From: Barthelona sp. PCE
Taxonomy: Eukaryota; Metamonada: BaSk clade
DNA: 64,000 nucleotides
Assembly (NCBI GenBank): GCA_040285745.1
Contig: JAUFOR010000008.1
Span: 868,001-932,000, forward strand
Reading direction: 5' to 3'
In this document: positions 20,495 to 30,216 of the stretch, piece after piece
Layout of the letters: every line of letters starts with the position of its first letter
Position numbering within the stretch: the stretch's first letter is position 1
Program-made: the position numbers and the translations under genes
Notes under the pieces: model-generated
Database searches by the model: none
What the model was told of the DNA's origin: nothing
The model's input: the letters and a program-made list of their open reading frames with translations, nothing else

Positions 20495-21749
20495 ATGCCT
20501 ATCATTAAGGAACCAAAACGCGAGGGTCCCGGGCCAGGAGCATATGAAATCCCAAGCACTTTTTCTAACAAGGGTATGAATTTTTTCGTTGTTTAAACGT
20601 TTAGATATCTGTTAACACCTAGGTTTTACACTTGGTTCCAGAACTGCCAAGCGTGAGTTAGTTATTGATTCACCTGGACCTGCTGCATACTCTGTTAAGT
20701 CAAGCATCAGATCTGACATTGGATCTACTCTTGTGGGGCGTTATCGTAAGCCTAAGACCGAAGCCGACAAGGTACCTGGTCCCGGTGCATACTCAGTGAG
20801 TCGAGATTTCTATAAAGCAAAGCCAGCATATTCTTTAGGTAGCCGTAAAGCATCTGAGATGAAGCCTGATGAAACTCCCGGTCCTGGACAATACGTGGTC
20901 CCTTCTACAATTAAGAAGAACGGCGGTTTCTCTCTGGTTGGTCGTCACAAGGCTAAAAAATCAACTACCGAAAATGTTGGCCCAGGTCAATATAATTTGG
21001 ATCGTTCATTGGGTAAAAACAAACCCGCTTTTTCGATCAAATCACGTCATGAGGTTAAGAAGCCTATCGTTTCCGAACCTGGACCAGGTCAGTATACTTT
21101 ACCTTCATCTATCAAGACTAATGGTGGATTTTCTATTGTTGGTCGTTATAAGAGACCCCAGACTGAGCGTGCTGCTAATGTCGGTCCTGGTCAATACAGT
21201 ATCGATCGTTCATTGGGTAAAAACAAACCCGCATTCTCAATTAAAAGTCGGAAACCTCGTCCCAAGTCTTCCATGGCCGTTCCCGGTCCTGGCCAATATA
21301 AACTTGGTTCTACCCTCAAAAAGGGAGGATACAGCATCACCAGTCGTAGAAGTGAGTTGAAGAGTGATACTAACAGTGTAGGTCCTGGCCAGTACGAAAT
21401 TGATAGGTCGCTTGGAAAGAACAAACCTGCATACTCTTTGGGAAGCCGAAAGGCTATCGAACAGAAGGTGCCCGATACACCTGGTCCAGGTAACTATGCT
21501 ATTCCCAGTTCCATTGAGACTAAAAAGGGTTTCTCTTTGGTTGGTCGTTATAAGAGACCAAAGACTGAGTCAGCTAAAGCACCCGGACCAGGCGCTTATG
21601 ATATGAAGAGTACTATTCGTCAGGATCGTGGTTTTTCGATTAAGTCACGTAAGCCAATTATTCAGGAGGCTGATAACACACCTGGACCAGGCGCATATGA
21701 TCCCAAGAACTTGCAGACAGCACCTGCTTATAGTCTCGGAATGCGTTAA
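20495..21749 (+). CDS. SHIPPO/ODF3-type STPGR repeat protein, two exons
   Basis: Exons 20495..20573 and 20623..21749 give 401 aa. The 49-bp intron runs from GTATGA to TTAACACCTAG, and the joined frame reads S-N-K-G-F-T-L-G-S-R across it. The protein is about ten repeats of a P-G-P-G-x-Y unit followed 15-20 residues later by G-F-S-x-x-G/K-S-R or G-R-Y/H-K, the ODF3/SHIPPO/CIMIP pattern. Two repeat types alternate, one reading D-R-S-L-G-K-N-K-P-A-F-S-I. Such proteins bind the inside or outside of axonemal doublet microtubules. This supports a flagellated organism. Promoter pyrimidine tract CCTCTTTCACTTTC lies just before the ATG. Confidence 0.88.
20530..21745 (+). repeat. Tandem coding repeats of the ODF3-like gene
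   Basis: Degenerate tandem units of roughly 100-130 bp encoding P-G-P-G-x-Y, sharing near-identical DNA blocks such as CGTTCATTGGGTAAAAACAA, which recurs at about 21003 and 21207. Suggests recent unit duplication or homogenisation. Confidence 0.75.
20574..20622 (+). other. Intron of the ODF3-like gene (49 bp)
   Basis: GTATGA donor and TTAACACCTAG acceptor; removal restores a continuous repeat reading frame. Confidence 0.9.
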
Positions 21750-22160
21750 TCGCCATGTATTCTCGTTGTACCATTATTAGAATAAAATGTCGTAATTTTA
21801 TTTTCCGAGCTCAAATGGATTTTTATGACAATAAACAAGTATTTTAACCCACATGTTTGCTGGAGATTTTATTTCAAAAGAAGGTTAAGTTGTTTAAGGA
21901 ATTGTTACTCATATTGAATGTTTTAAACATAATATATACGGTTAACTGTGGTTTAACTTGTATGCACAGGGGTAAAAGTGTATAATAAGGTCAAAATGTA
22001 ATGTAGAATCTCAAATTTATGTTTATTCACTTTATGAACATATTACGCTTTATTCTTCACACAGTAATGCTTCATACAGTCACCTTAGTAAACTCTTCAT
22101 CTCCAAAAGATGCTCTATCCTTCCTTTTTCTTATTATCCTTATATAAGCATTACATAAGC
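21750..22160. other. Spacer between ODF3-like and uS14 genes
   Basis: About 410 bp, AT-rich. AATAAAATG shortly after the ODF3-like stop could be a 3'-end signal. A pyrimidine tract TCCTTCCTTTTTCTTATTATCC lies upstream of uS14. No ORF or RNA gene supported. Confidence 0.4.
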
Positions 22161-22325
22161 ATGCATAAGCTCAACTACTCTCACATCAAGAAGTACGGCA
22201 AGGGTTCTAGGTCCTGCAAGCGCTGTGGTAACCGCAGAGGTCTTATTCGCAAGTACGGTATCAACTTATGCCGTCAGTGCTTCGTTGAGCAACACACCTT
22301 CATCGGTTTCAAGAAGCTCCGCTAA
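22161..22325 (+). CDS. RPS29: Ribosomal protein uS14 (S29)
   Basis: 54 aa from ATG 22161, the usual length. [12 protein letters not shown] and [15 protein letters not shown] match eukaryotic S29 almost residue for residue. The four cysteines 19, 22, 37 and 40 form the zinc site. The frame is open upstream through another ATG, but homology starts at the chosen one. It is a component of the head of the 40S subunit. Just after the stop is an 8-bp inverted repeat. Confidence 0.95.
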   Translation: MHKLNYSHIKKYGKGSRSCKRCGNRRGLIRKYGINLCRQCFVEQHTFIGFKKLR

Positions 22326-22890
22326 TCGGTACGTCGAGCAATGCTTACTACCTTTCTTCGATGGAAAAAGGTAGCATTTGCACTTTTTGGATCAGTAAAA
22401 TTATCCTAAACATGCTTATCAAGTAGATAACTCTTTGTTTATTTGATAGGGTTATATTTTTTTCACATAAAGAGTGAACTTAAAGGAGAAAAATTTTCGT
22501 TCTCTACGAAAAAACATACCATATATTTTGTGGAGTGTAGCTGTGCTCTATTAGACGGATTGATCATCTTACAATTGTTTTTGACCATGAATTATTGTAG
22601 TTAGACTTTATTCTATTGTGGATTGTTTTTTTGTAATACTCAGTCCATTTATCTTCATTCATAAGATTCTTGCGGAACGTTGTGTCGTGTAATCTGTTGA
22701 TTTTATACCTTTTGTTAAAGAGTAAATACCTGCCGAGTTTTTGGAGAGAAAATTTGGAGGATCATTTAAAGTTAATTTTGTTTGATGAAAAAAATCGTAG
22801 ATATGGACATTTAGACACTGAAGTTGAGCAAAAAAATTGTTTTCCATTTTTCAACCCCCATTTCAACTTGTACAATTTATCATTTCTTAT
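22326..22890. other. Spacer after uS14 with an inverted repeat
   Basis: 565 bp, AT-rich. Near the uS14 stop is CTACCTTT (22348-22355) paired with AAAGGTAG (22367-22374) across an 11-nt loop, perhaps a 3'-end hairpin. Before the next gene there is CATTTTTCAACCCCCATTTCAACTTG, pyrimidine-rich and initiator-like. Otherwise I see nothing. Confidence 0.45.
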
Positions 22891-23466
22891 ATGGAAAGAA
22901 AGCTGGAAGATCTATTCAATTTACTGGATTTTGACAGTAATGGTCGTTTAAGGAGAGATGATCTACTTTATTTCACATCAAGACTGAATTTACCGCTTAG
23001 CAAAGAGGAAATTGATCTTGCGATTGCAGAAATCGAGCTCACAGGGAATGGAATCGATCGTGTAGCCTTTTTTAATTTTATTGCCTCAAAAGTTTTTGCG
23101 GGTTCACACATAGACTTAGCAGTATCAACATTTGGCCTCATTGATCCAGAACACAAGGGTAAGTTGGACATGGCAGATATTCTTGAACTAGTTCATCTTT
23201 GTGGCTTTAAACACATAACTCTTGATAATATCCATGAGCTTTTCATATTCAGAAGCAACTCCTCAGCAAAGGAGTCGTTAAATCCAGCAGAATGGGCATT
23301 ATTAACGAGTGATAGTGTTACAATTCATTCTAATGCACCGAGTGCGGCAGAAACAGAAAATGATTTCTTAAATGACATGTCTCCGCAAGGTTATCCACAT
23401 ATTAATTATACCACAGATATAATATCTGAACGTGATGTGGATGATGACGTTTTATCTGATTTGTAA
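22891..23466 (+). CDS. EF-hand calcium-binding protein (centrin/calmodulin superfamily)
   Basis: 191 aa from ATG 22891; the frame is open upstream but that part falls in a promoter-like pyrimidine tract. A first EF loop D-F-D-S-N-G-R-L-R-R-D-D (residues 13-24) has the calcium ligands, with Asp in place of the final Glu. Degenerate second and third units (about 50-62 and 85-98, D-P-E-H-K-G-K-L-D-M-A-D) follow. The C-terminal 60 residues are acidic and Ser/Asn-rich without EF pattern. The layout suggests a divergent centrin- or calcineurin-B-like protein; calcium binding by the first loop only is likely. Exact family not assigned. Confidence 0.7.
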   Translation: MERKLEDLFNLLDFDSNGRLRRDDLLYFTSRLNLPLSKEEIDLAIAEIELTGNGIDRVAFFNFIASKVFAGSHIDLAVSTFGLIDPEHKGKLDMADILELVHLCGFKHITLDNIHELFIFRSNSSAKESLNPAEWALLTSDSVTIHSNAPSAAETENDFLNDMSPQGYPHINYTTDIISERDVDDDVLSDL

Positions 23467-23547
23467 ATAGTCGCTAGCTTCTCAAAACTCCTTATTTCAC
23501 AAGGTGAGGTTGTAAAAGTAGCAAAAAAGTGCTCTATTGAATACTAC

Positions 23548-23555
23548 CCTTTTCA
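23548..23555 (+). promoter_or_regulatory. CCTTTTCA initiator-like element of KRTCAP2
   Basis: CCTTTTCA three bases before the ATG of the KRTCAP2 gene; if transcription starts at its A, the leader is only 4 nt. Confidence 0.5.
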
Positions 23556-23558
23556 ACC

Positions 23559-23963
23559 ATGCCAAAAGCTTCATCATTACAAAAATTGACCGCCCTACTT
23601 CTGGGATGCGTCATCAGCGGCCTCACAGTGCTTTTAAAGGACAAACTTCCACCTTTAGTTGGAGGTATGTTTGGAACAGCCACTTACTTTCTGTTCTTAA
23701 CCTTTTTAAGCAACCTCACACGCTTCAATGACCCCAATTGGTTCTTTGTTATCATTAGTTTAATCACTTCTTTGATTGTTGCAGGACAAGTACATGGTAT
23801 CTCTGTTACCTCTTCTTTCCTAATGAGCATTGGTCTTACCTATGTTATGAAGACGTTAGATGCTGCTGCTGCCAAGAAGAAGAGAATGGAAGAGCGTGAA
23901 AAGAGTGCTCAAGAAAAGAAGACTAAAAGTAAGAACAAGAACAATAAGCGAAAGAGGAGATAA
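23559..23963 (+). CDS. KRTCAP2: KRTCAP2 family membrane protein (OST accessory subunit)
   Basis: 134 aa, as in animals (136). Four membrane helices with the family's signatures: G-G-M-F-G-x-x-x-Y-F-L-F-L-T-F-L-S-N-L aligns with the animal GGLLGSGLFVFSLTAFNNL, and A-G-x-V-H-G-I-S-V-T-S-S-F-x-x-S-I-G-L-T-Y aligns with [22 protein letters not shown]. A long Lys/Glu-rich cytosolic tail follows. KRTCAP2 belongs to the translocon-associated STT3A-type oligosaccharyltransferase, which implies N-glycosylation coupled to translocation, in keeping with the many N-x-S/T sites of the giant secreted protein. Confidence 0.7.
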   Translation: MPKASSLQKLTALLLGCVISGLTVLLKDKLPPLVGGMFGTATYFLFLTFLSNLTRFNDPNWFFVIISLITSLIVAGQVHGISVTSSFLMSIGLTYVMKTLDAAAAKKKRMEEREKSAQEKKTKSKNKNNKRKRR

Positions 23964-24014
23964 ACTTTTTTTTTACTTTTTGTGTGTAATAAACTAAGAA
24001 AACATTGTCTTCTG

Positions 24015-24971
24015 CTAATCATAATAATAGATTTGGGTAAAAGCTTTATGAGCATCACTTCTAGTATCTGTAACCACATCATTATATATTAAAGCATCAA
24101 ATTCAGCTTTCTCCGTTTCAAATGTGTGGGAAGATCTTCTTGCGATGTCAATAAATTCATCAACTATATGTTGTGAAAACTTAACTATATAGCGATCATA
24201 TGGGATAGTTGATACTTTATGTTCAAACATAGGTTTCTCCGGGTGGAACATTGAGGCAAAAATTGGGTAGGATATATGCTCGAAAGTGTTAACAAATTCA
24301 CGATCTTCCAACTTACTTACTGTTGTCACAATATATTCGTCTGAGATGCTGCTTATGCTTTGGTTATAAAAATCATTCAACCAAAAAGAGTTTCGATGGT
24401 TGTGAAAACCAAGGTTACGCTCTTCCTTAATAGAAAGTTTAATATTGTCTGATACTCTGTAAAACATTTGTGAACCAATAAAACGTTTCGTACGATACAA
24501 AGGAATAGCCTTGTTTCGAACTAGTACATTGTTAAGGGGGAGACCCTCAGCAATTGCTATGTTCTCATATCCAAGACAAATTCCCATCAGTGGAAAAACA
24601 CTTCCCTCACTATTGATTTTTTTAACATATTCTACAATTTTCGCTGTAAAATTCTGGTATTCTGTCGGCACACCGTCATCATCGACAAGAATGATACCTC
24701 CACCTGGAAATAAAACACCGTTTACCTGATTTAGAACTTTTTTCCATTCAGATTCAGGTGTACGGCTGTCAAGCGCAACTACCCGTGCACCCGCGGACTC
24801 GATGTATTTCACGTATGATGCAGCAATATATGTTTGCTTTTCGGGATATGGTGGGTATCTGTAGTCTGTTGGCTGAGCAATAACAGCGATTATGGGTGAT
24901 TCAATGGCCTTTGCCGCTGAAAGCAACAACACTATGCCCAGAAGCATTGTACTAATTAGTGATCGCTTCAT
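24015..24971 (-). CDS. GGH: Gamma-glutamyl hydrolase, secreted or lysosomal
   Basis: 318 aa from ATG 24971, which starts a signal peptide (K-R-S-L-I-S-T-M-L-L-G-I-V-L-L-L-S-A). The frame is open for 31 codons upstream without ATG. P-I-I-A-V-I-A-Q-P and V-L-F-P-G-G-G are the family's strand motifs. The nucleophile elbow is M-G-I-C-L-G-Y-E, with Cys about 132, and the catalytic His lies in F-H-P-E-K-P about 243 (usual W-H-P-E-K). It is a class I glutaminase-like peptidase (C26) that trims poly-gamma-glutamate chains from folates in an acidic vacuole. N-x-S/T sites agree with passage through the ER. Confidence 0.88.
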   Translation of the reverse strand: MKRSLISTMLLGIVLLLSAAKAIESPIIAVIAQPTDYRYPPYPEKQTYIAASYVKYIESAGARVVALDSRTPESEWKKVLNQVNGVLFPGGGIILVDDDGVPTEYQNFTAKIVEYVKKINSEGSVFPLMGICLGYENIAIAEGLPLNNVLVRNKAIPLYRTKRFIGSQMFYRVSDNIKLSIKEERNLGFHNHRNSFWLNDFYNQSISSISDEYIVTTVSKLEDREFVNTFEHISYPIFASMFHPEKPMFEHKVSTIPYDRYIVKFSQHIVDEFIDIARRSSHTFETEKAEFDALIYNDVVTDTRSDAHKAFTQIYYYD

Positions 24972-25503
24972 GATAAGAGTTAAATATGTGATAGCAATTG
25001 AATAGACCTTTACGGCAAAGAGTGTTGTGTAAATCTCGTTACACCACAGGAATAGATGCAGCACTGTAGGTATAGTTACTCTATATATTTAAACGAATGA
25101 GAAAAGCATTTTTTTAAAAGGAGCTCAAATCCATTTTAAACTGTATCAGCGTATTTGAGCACATGCATTTGCTATGGGCAAATTATGTGGGCTAAACATT
25201 CATTTTTTGCTTTAAACACCAAGAAAAAAATTGTTAAAGCTTTTTAAAATGTTTTATCATTAAACTCACGTAATGAAATAGTATTTTGATCATATAGATG
25301 CTCATAAAACCACACTAAACAATATTCACAACTCAATATGGAAACCTGCTTTCTCAGACAACTCTGGTTTGGAATGAAAAAGAGCATTGTTAACACAAGA
25401 AAAAGTTAGAGAGTTCAAATACACTTTGTATGATATTGGGAATTTACTTCAGATTGTTATAAATCATTTTTTTGTTTTCATTTTACTTACCTTTACAACA
25501 AAA
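24972..25503. other. Divergent spacer of the gamma-glutamyl hydrolase gene
   Basis: 530 bp, strongly AT-rich, between two divergent starts. CATTCGTTTAAATATATAG on the minus strand about 110 bp before the hydrolase ATG is TATA-like. TTTTACTTACCTTTACAAC precedes the plus-strand gene. No coding or structured element seen. Confidence 0.4.
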
Positions 25504-25827
25504 ATGACAAAGGAAAAAGCAGAAAAGGAGGATACCGAAGGGAAAAACGCACTTAAACAACTATTAAACAATATTTCAGACGTTGAATCTACAGCTCGCT
25601 TTATTTCAGCATATTACCGGACTGGTGAGCTGTCTGTGGAGGGGGTAGATGCTCTAAACGCAGCAGTAGACATGTACATAGGTATAATTAAGGAAGAATG
25701 TGGAGAAGAAATATTTGAGGATGATTTTGAACATTTGATGGTTAAATGGTTAGATGCATCATGTAATAATTCTCAAATACCCTCACCTCAGATCATAGTT
25801 GAGTTTGTAATGTCTCAATTGTACTAG
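25504..25827 (+). CDS. Small acidic helical protein, unknown
   Basis: 107 aa from ATG 25504, the first ATG after a pyrimidine-rich stretch; the frame is open upstream. A charged N-terminus (T-K-E-K-A-E-K-E-D) precedes an all-helical, acidic body with no cysteine motif or membrane helix. It converges on the following gene with 2 bp between stop codons. I do not recognise it; it may be a small regulatory or scaffold subunit. Confidence 0.6.
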   Translation: MTKEKAEKEDTEGKNALKQLLNNISDVESTARFISAYYRTGELSVEGVDALNAAVDMYIGIIKEECGEEIFEDDFEHLMVKWLDASCNNSQIPSPQIIVEFVMSQLY

Positions 25828-25829
25828 AT

Positions 25830-27734
25830 TTACTTACGCTTTTTTCCTTTTCCCTTTTTCTTCCCTTTCTTACCTTTCTTGCCTTTCTTCTTACTCTTCT
25901 TTGCAGGAGGTGCACGTAGAAGACCACTTCCAGGTCGAGGAAGGTTCTGAATAAGAGTCTGATAATCTTGATCTTCAGGTACAAACATAACTCTTTTTAA
26001 GTTCTTTTTAACAGTTTCTCTGCTTGATAATTTCAGTTTAGATGTCTTGAAAACATCATCAATTCGTCTTTCCATTCTTATATTACGTATGGAGCTTACA
26101 GGCGGAGTTGGTGCGCGCTTCCTATATTTGGGAATAACATCATTAGGGTTTGGAATAACGATCTTTTCTTCTTCTTCAACCTCTGCTGTTGGTGCAGTTG
26201 TACTCTTTTTGGACTTCTTGGATTTCTTAGGCGGAACTTTTTTGGGAGCTTTGCTAGCTTTTCCTTTACCTTTCTTTTTACCAGATGTACCTTTAAGTTC
26301 AGCAATGATTTCCTTCCGGCGATCTTTCACCAATGAAAGAATATCAATGCTTGGTCTATTCGGAGCTCTTTCAGGACGATCTCGTTCAAGGTTATCAGGA
26401 TTTTGATGAGTAACACCCTTTAAACGTACTTTGCGTTTTCCAACATAAACTTCAGTATTGGTCTCTTGAATAAACATCGGCTTTTTCCTAATATAAGTGG
26501 AAATCCATTGATCACCCTCAGCATTATATATCTTCTTCTTTAGCTCAATAGGTTCTTCCATCTTATATCCGTACACACCCTTCTTCAATCGCTCGTTTTG
26601 TACTGGTTCTTCAAAACCTCCTGTGAGATTAGAAATTGCAGCAGGTGCAGTGGAAGGACGAGCAGCTGCATCAATGTGAGGCCGTGGAGGTAACTCGACC
26701 GATTCCTCTTGCTCTTCTTCAAATTTGTATATGTCACGGGCTCTTGATGCCCAGAGCACACTTTCACGCTGTCTTGTGAGCTGTGTTCGTTTCTTTGCAT
26801 TGCGAACTTCAAAATCACGTTTCCTTCTCTGAATTTCTGACTCAATCGATTGCTCAAGATCACGAATTCGTTGCAGTTCCTTCTCCTCCTTCTCTTTTTC
26901 CGGATCATTCTGCACAACTTCATTGATGCTTTGGTCTATGCGATTAATCATTAGGAGATCAGGCCGAGCACTATATAAAGTCCTTAAGTTTTCTTTTAAA
27001 GCATCTTCACCAACGCTCTTCAGTCTATTCAACCTTCGATCCTTGACAAGGTTCTCCGTTCTTTGCTTGTATTTCTGGAATAGATTGGGCTTAAAATAGC
27101 CGTTCAAGTTGGATGAATAATTCGTCTTAGGTTCAAGCTTCGAGGGTAACTTTGGTACCAACAACTCATTTAATAATGGGATATTAGGTATGTTAGTCTC
27201 TAACTCTTCTATATTACCTGATATACTATTCACAAGTTGGTTTTTCCGAGATTCTTGTTCTGTATAACCATCAAGTGTATAACGAGGTATTGATTCAGCA
27301 TCTTTTATCTCAGATTCCATGACACCCTGCCACCAAGTGTGAATTTTCTCCACTTCAGCAGCTAAAGCCTTCTTTTCACCACCCTTATTATCCAATTCCC
27401 TTAAAACAGAACGTAAAGATGCAGCAACAGCTGAATTATAGAATCTGTCACACTCTATGCTCTTATACAGGTTTGGCGGGAGCGGGAACCGCTGTGTTGT
27501 AGATTCTGGATTCTGTTTAAGAAATTCTTTCATTGCTTGTAAATTTGCACTTTTTGGGAGTTTATATCGATCTCCTGGCATTCCTGGTGTGGGAGCCACG
27601 GTTGTCAGTTTCTGCGCACTCATTTCGAGGCGTTCTGACTGTCGTTTAAAACTTCTATCGAGGTGATAGTTCTTTATGACCCTAGGTGCAGCCTCAGTCT
27701 CTGCGCTTGGCTTTGCGCGTCGCCTTGGAGGCAT
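25830..27734 (-). CDS. Charged, partly coiled-coil protein with poly-basic tail, unknown
   Basis: 634 aa, ATG 27734. It starts M-P-P-R-R-R and is hydrophilic throughout. Proline/basic stretches alternate with a charged coiled-coil block (about residues 260-330, rich in E-K-E-E-K-E-L-Q-R and R-R-K-R-D-F-E). Lys-rich runs lie near 475-505 and at the extreme C-terminus (K-K-G-K-K-G-K-K-G-K-K-K). No enzyme motif. The poly-Lys/Gly tail and divergent promoter with another large charged protein might fit microtubule-, flagellum- or nucleic-acid-associated roles, but that is conjecture. Stop lies 2 bp from the convergent gene. Confidence 0.75.
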   Translation of the reverse strand: MPPRRRAKPSAETEAAPRVIKNYHLDRSFKRQSERLEMSAQKLTTVAPTPGMPGDRYKLPKSANLQAMKEFLKQNPESTTQRFPLPPNLYKSIECDRFYNSAVAASLRSVLRELDNKGGEKKALAAEVEKIHTWWQGVMESEIKDAESIPRYTLDGYTEQESRKNQLVNSISGNIEELETNIPNIPLLNELLVPKLPSKLEPKTNYSSNLNGYFKPNLFQKYKQRTENLVKDRRLNRLKSVGEDALKENLRTLYSARPDLLMINRIDQSINEVVQNDPEKEKEEKELQRIRDLEQSIESEIQRRKRDFEVRNAKKRTQLTRQRESVLWASRARDIYKFEEEQEESVELPPRPHIDAAARPSTAPAAISNLTGGFEEPVQNERLKKGVYGYKMEEPIELKKKIYNAEGDQWISTYIRKKPMFIQETNTEVYVGKRKVRLKGVTHQNPDNLERDRPERAPNRPSIDILSLVKDRRKEIIAELKGTSGKKKGKGKASKAPKKVPPKKSKKSKKSTTAPTAEVEEEEKIVIPNPNDVIPKYRKRAPTPPVSSIRNIRMERRIDDVFKTSKLKLSSRETVKKNLKRVMFVPEDQDYQTLIQNLPRPGSGLLRAPPAKKSKKKGKKGKKGKKKGKGKKRK

Positions 27735-27806
27735 ATAAAAGTTGTAGAAAAGGAATTAAACTGTTTTACAAGTTTAATCCATTTCCAGGAAATATATAAT
27801 GAATAT

Positions 27807-29882
27807 ATGAAGTATAGAAAAAAATCTCGCCACCTTTCAACCGGGTCTGCAGTCTCCATCGATCAACTAACGATGGATGATAAAATACGCACAGTTAAGG
27901 AGCTACTTCCACATTGTACACTTTTAATTAATCAATCCTTCAAGGCACAACCCACAAAGCTCAATCTAGACCAAAATTTTGATCCTAACGAGCTAGACTT
28001 TTCTGAATACGAAAGGAAGATGAGCGCGTACAAATTGTCACATGAAGAGAGTGAAGAGATTGAAAAGAGAATCATCAAGCCACCCAAACCATTCCCAAAG
28101 TTTATGCACCAACGTAGTGAAAGTTTTGATTACAAAGATATGCTAAAGGAGGCACGTAAGTCTTTGGACAGCCTAAATCATCTTTCAAAGATTACAGAAA
28201 CGAAGCTCATTGACAGTTTCTTGAACACAGCTAAGATTGGGAAAAACAGGCAGAGTTATTTTGAATTTTTGCATGAACGGTATTCAGATTTCGAAGAAAA
28301 CATGTTTGATTCACTTTTTCCTCAATGGGATCAGGTCTTGGCAAACGATACTGGAAAGAAACAGGACGCTGCATCACATGCGTCGATTGTATCAAAAATT
28401 ACAGAGTTGATCCAGAAGCAGGATGAAGATAATGGAAGTTCTGGGAAAGATGACAGACCGAAGTCGATAGGCACAAGTGTTAACGTCAATGTATCCATTG
28501 GAGATCCCATTCACGACATGTACAGTGATATTATAGCAGAAGAACCATTACAGTCAGCAAAATCAGCAAATTTTATACCAGAATCCATGGATATTGCTCC
28601 ACCAAAGCGGAAAAAGAAGGACACAAGAGTTCGCCGAAAGAACGAGAGTGTTGAGGTGTATTTGAAGAGACGAGCTGAGGAAGTGAAGAAAGTGGATCCT
28701 CTGGAAGAAGTTGATCGTTATTATGAGGAGAGTTTGCACGTGATTAAGGGCATCAGTAACTGGGTGTTGAAGAAGTACTATGATATGATTACTTCTTTTA
28801 GAGAAGAGATGATGCAGCGATTCGAACGATTTCAGACAATTATCAAAAAGAGGAACATTGATATGTTGGAAGTTGTTTATCAGTGCACTTTGTTTGACGC
28901 AACCGAGATGCTCTTTACTGCGCTTCGTGATGCGTTTATGATCCGTCTCCACCCATTCCATAAAGGGACAAAGCCACTGGGACACATTCAGAACGAGTTT
29001 GAGGATGATTATCAACGCCATGTCAGACAGATAAAAGAGAGGAGGAGGCGGCCGTCTCAAAGACGCATGTCATTGGCACGGCGTATGTCGATGGATCATG
29101 ATTTTTCAGGACAAGAGGACAATACTTACTCCACCAATGAAGATAGACCATCGAATCAGATAGCAAGACCCGTATCTCCAATGATGGCGGACCTTGAATT
29201 CTTTCCGGAATCATTTCAGCAAGGATCCATATCAGTTTGGCGAAAATTTAGGTTAGAGTTGAATGAAGGTGATGCTTCACTCGCCAAACGACATACTTTT
29301 TATATGAATCTTCTCAAGTACTTTAAGCAGAGATCATTATCGGATGTGCACCCAGCAGAGGGGCGTCTGGCAGAAGTCTTGAGAGAGTATTGTCGCGGAC
29401 GCGGAATCATCAACCCTCAAGTACTTGAACCATTAGCGTTTCAGTGTACAGCGGAGGATATTATCGAGCCTAACGTTGTTACGTTCATTAAGTTAGTTGG
29501 AAGTTTGTTGGGAGAGGCTGAAAGTCGTGTGGAGTCGATCATTAATGGGTTGTACTCTGAGAATGAGCTAAAGCAGGCACGTCGTTCAAAGATGATGAAA
29601 ATGATGGAACAGCGCTCCAGACCCGTAACCCCTGTTAGCAACAATGAAAACTACGAAGAACTGTTCGATGTTCTTGACAACATAGATATGGAAGCTATTC
29701 CTATTGCCACAACACAGCCTCCAAAACGACGTACAAGTCATCTCAGTATGCAAAGTTTTGGTGTTAGCACAAGCGAGCAGAGTGATTATAAGCGAGCAGA
29801 TCGTATAAGCAGGCTGTCATCAACACATGAGAGTCAGCTTATGTTCAAGGCTATTGAGAACGTGCGTGTAAGATCTCGTTAG
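27807..29882 (+). CDS. Large helical charged protein, unknown
   Basis: 691 aa from ATG 27807. An out-of-frame ATG at 27799 and an open but ATG-less upstream frame make a slightly different start possible. The start codon is 72 bp from the divergent ATG of the preceding gene, so the promoter is probably bidirectional. Visible parts: a charged N-terminus, S-E-Y-E-R-K-M-S-A-Y-K helices, a basic patch P-P-K-R-K-K-K-D (about 265), a long helix with W-V-L-K-K-Y-Y-D-M-I-T-S-F, Arg-rich segments (R-R-R-R-P-S-Q-R-R near 420) and Ser/Arg-rich C-terminus with possible kinase sites. No named domain recognised. Confidence 0.75.
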   Translation: MKYRKKSRHLSTGSAVSIDQLTMDDKIRTVKELLPHCTLLINQSFKAQPTKLNLDQNFDPNELDFSEYERKMSAYKLSHEESEEIEKRIIKPPKPFPKFMHQRSESFDYKDMLKEARKSLDSLNHLSKITETKLIDSFLNTAKIGKNRQSYFEFLHERYSDFEENMFDSLFPQWDQVLANDTGKKQDAASHASIVSKITELIQKQDEDNGSSGKDDRPKSIGTSVNVNVSIGDPIHDMYSDIIAEEPLQSAKSANFIPESMDIAPPKRKKKDTRVRRKNESVEVYLKRRAEEVKKVDPLEEVDRYYEESLHVIKGISNWVLKKYYDMITSFREEMMQRFERFQTIIKKRNIDMLEVVYQCTLFDATEMLFTALRDAFMIRLHPFHKGTKPLGHIQNEFEDDYQRHVRQIKERRRRPSQRRMSLARRMSMDHDFSGQEDNTYSTNEDRPSNQIARPVSPMMADLEFFPESFQQGSISVWRKFRLELNEGDASLAKRHTFYMNLLKYFKQRSLSDVHPAEGRLAEVLREYCRGRGIINPQVLEPLAFQCTAEDIIEPNVVTFIKLVGSLLGEAESRVESIINGLYSENELKQARRSKMMKMMEQRSRPVTPVSNNENYEELFDVLDNIDMEAIPIATTQPPKRRTSHLSMQSFGVSTSEQSDYKRADRISRLSSTHESQLMFKAIENVRVRSR

Positions 29883-30216
29883 TCAACTTGATTTTGGAAG
29901 TAGACAGTCTTTGTAGCTCATTACCTGATGCACATCTAGTTATGTTGTAAGCATATGGTGGTAGTTGGATCTCCCACCTCACTGATTGTAAACCAGTGCG
30001 AAACATTGAGCGATTCTTCAAGAAAAAGTAGTGAATGGAAAAGTTTTTTGTGTTAAAATTTCGTTATTTCTTCACTTGAATAACCTAATAAATCAAATCT
30101 TATGCGTGTTTCAACCGAACATATTAGAAATAGCTAATAGAAATTTTGTTTTCACGTTTTAAACGTCTATTACACCTTTTCACATCTTTTAATAACTCAC
30201 AAGCGATTTACAAGTA
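29883..30216. other. Spacer before SRP54 with two adjacent hairpins
   Basis: 335 bp. GGTGG (29957-29961) pairs with CCACC (29974-29978), and CACTG (29980-29984) with CAGTG (29994-29998). The side-by-side arrangement recalls D and anticodon arms, but no acceptor stem or T arm is present. A GTTTTAAACGT element and CCTTTTCA lie upstream of SRP54. Confidence 0.45.
30175..30182 (+). promoter_or_regulatory. CCTTTTCA initiator-like element of SRP54
   Basis: Exact CCTTTTCA 34 bp before the SRP54 ATG, preceded by the near-palindrome ACGTTTTAAACGT about 15 bp earlier. Confidence 0.5.

Noticed and set aside
29957-30020. tRNA gene on either strand
   Set aside because: D-like and anticodon-like arms are present, but there is no GGTTCRANYCC T arm and no 7-bp acceptor stem in either orientation, and the anticodon stem has a mismatch next to the loop.
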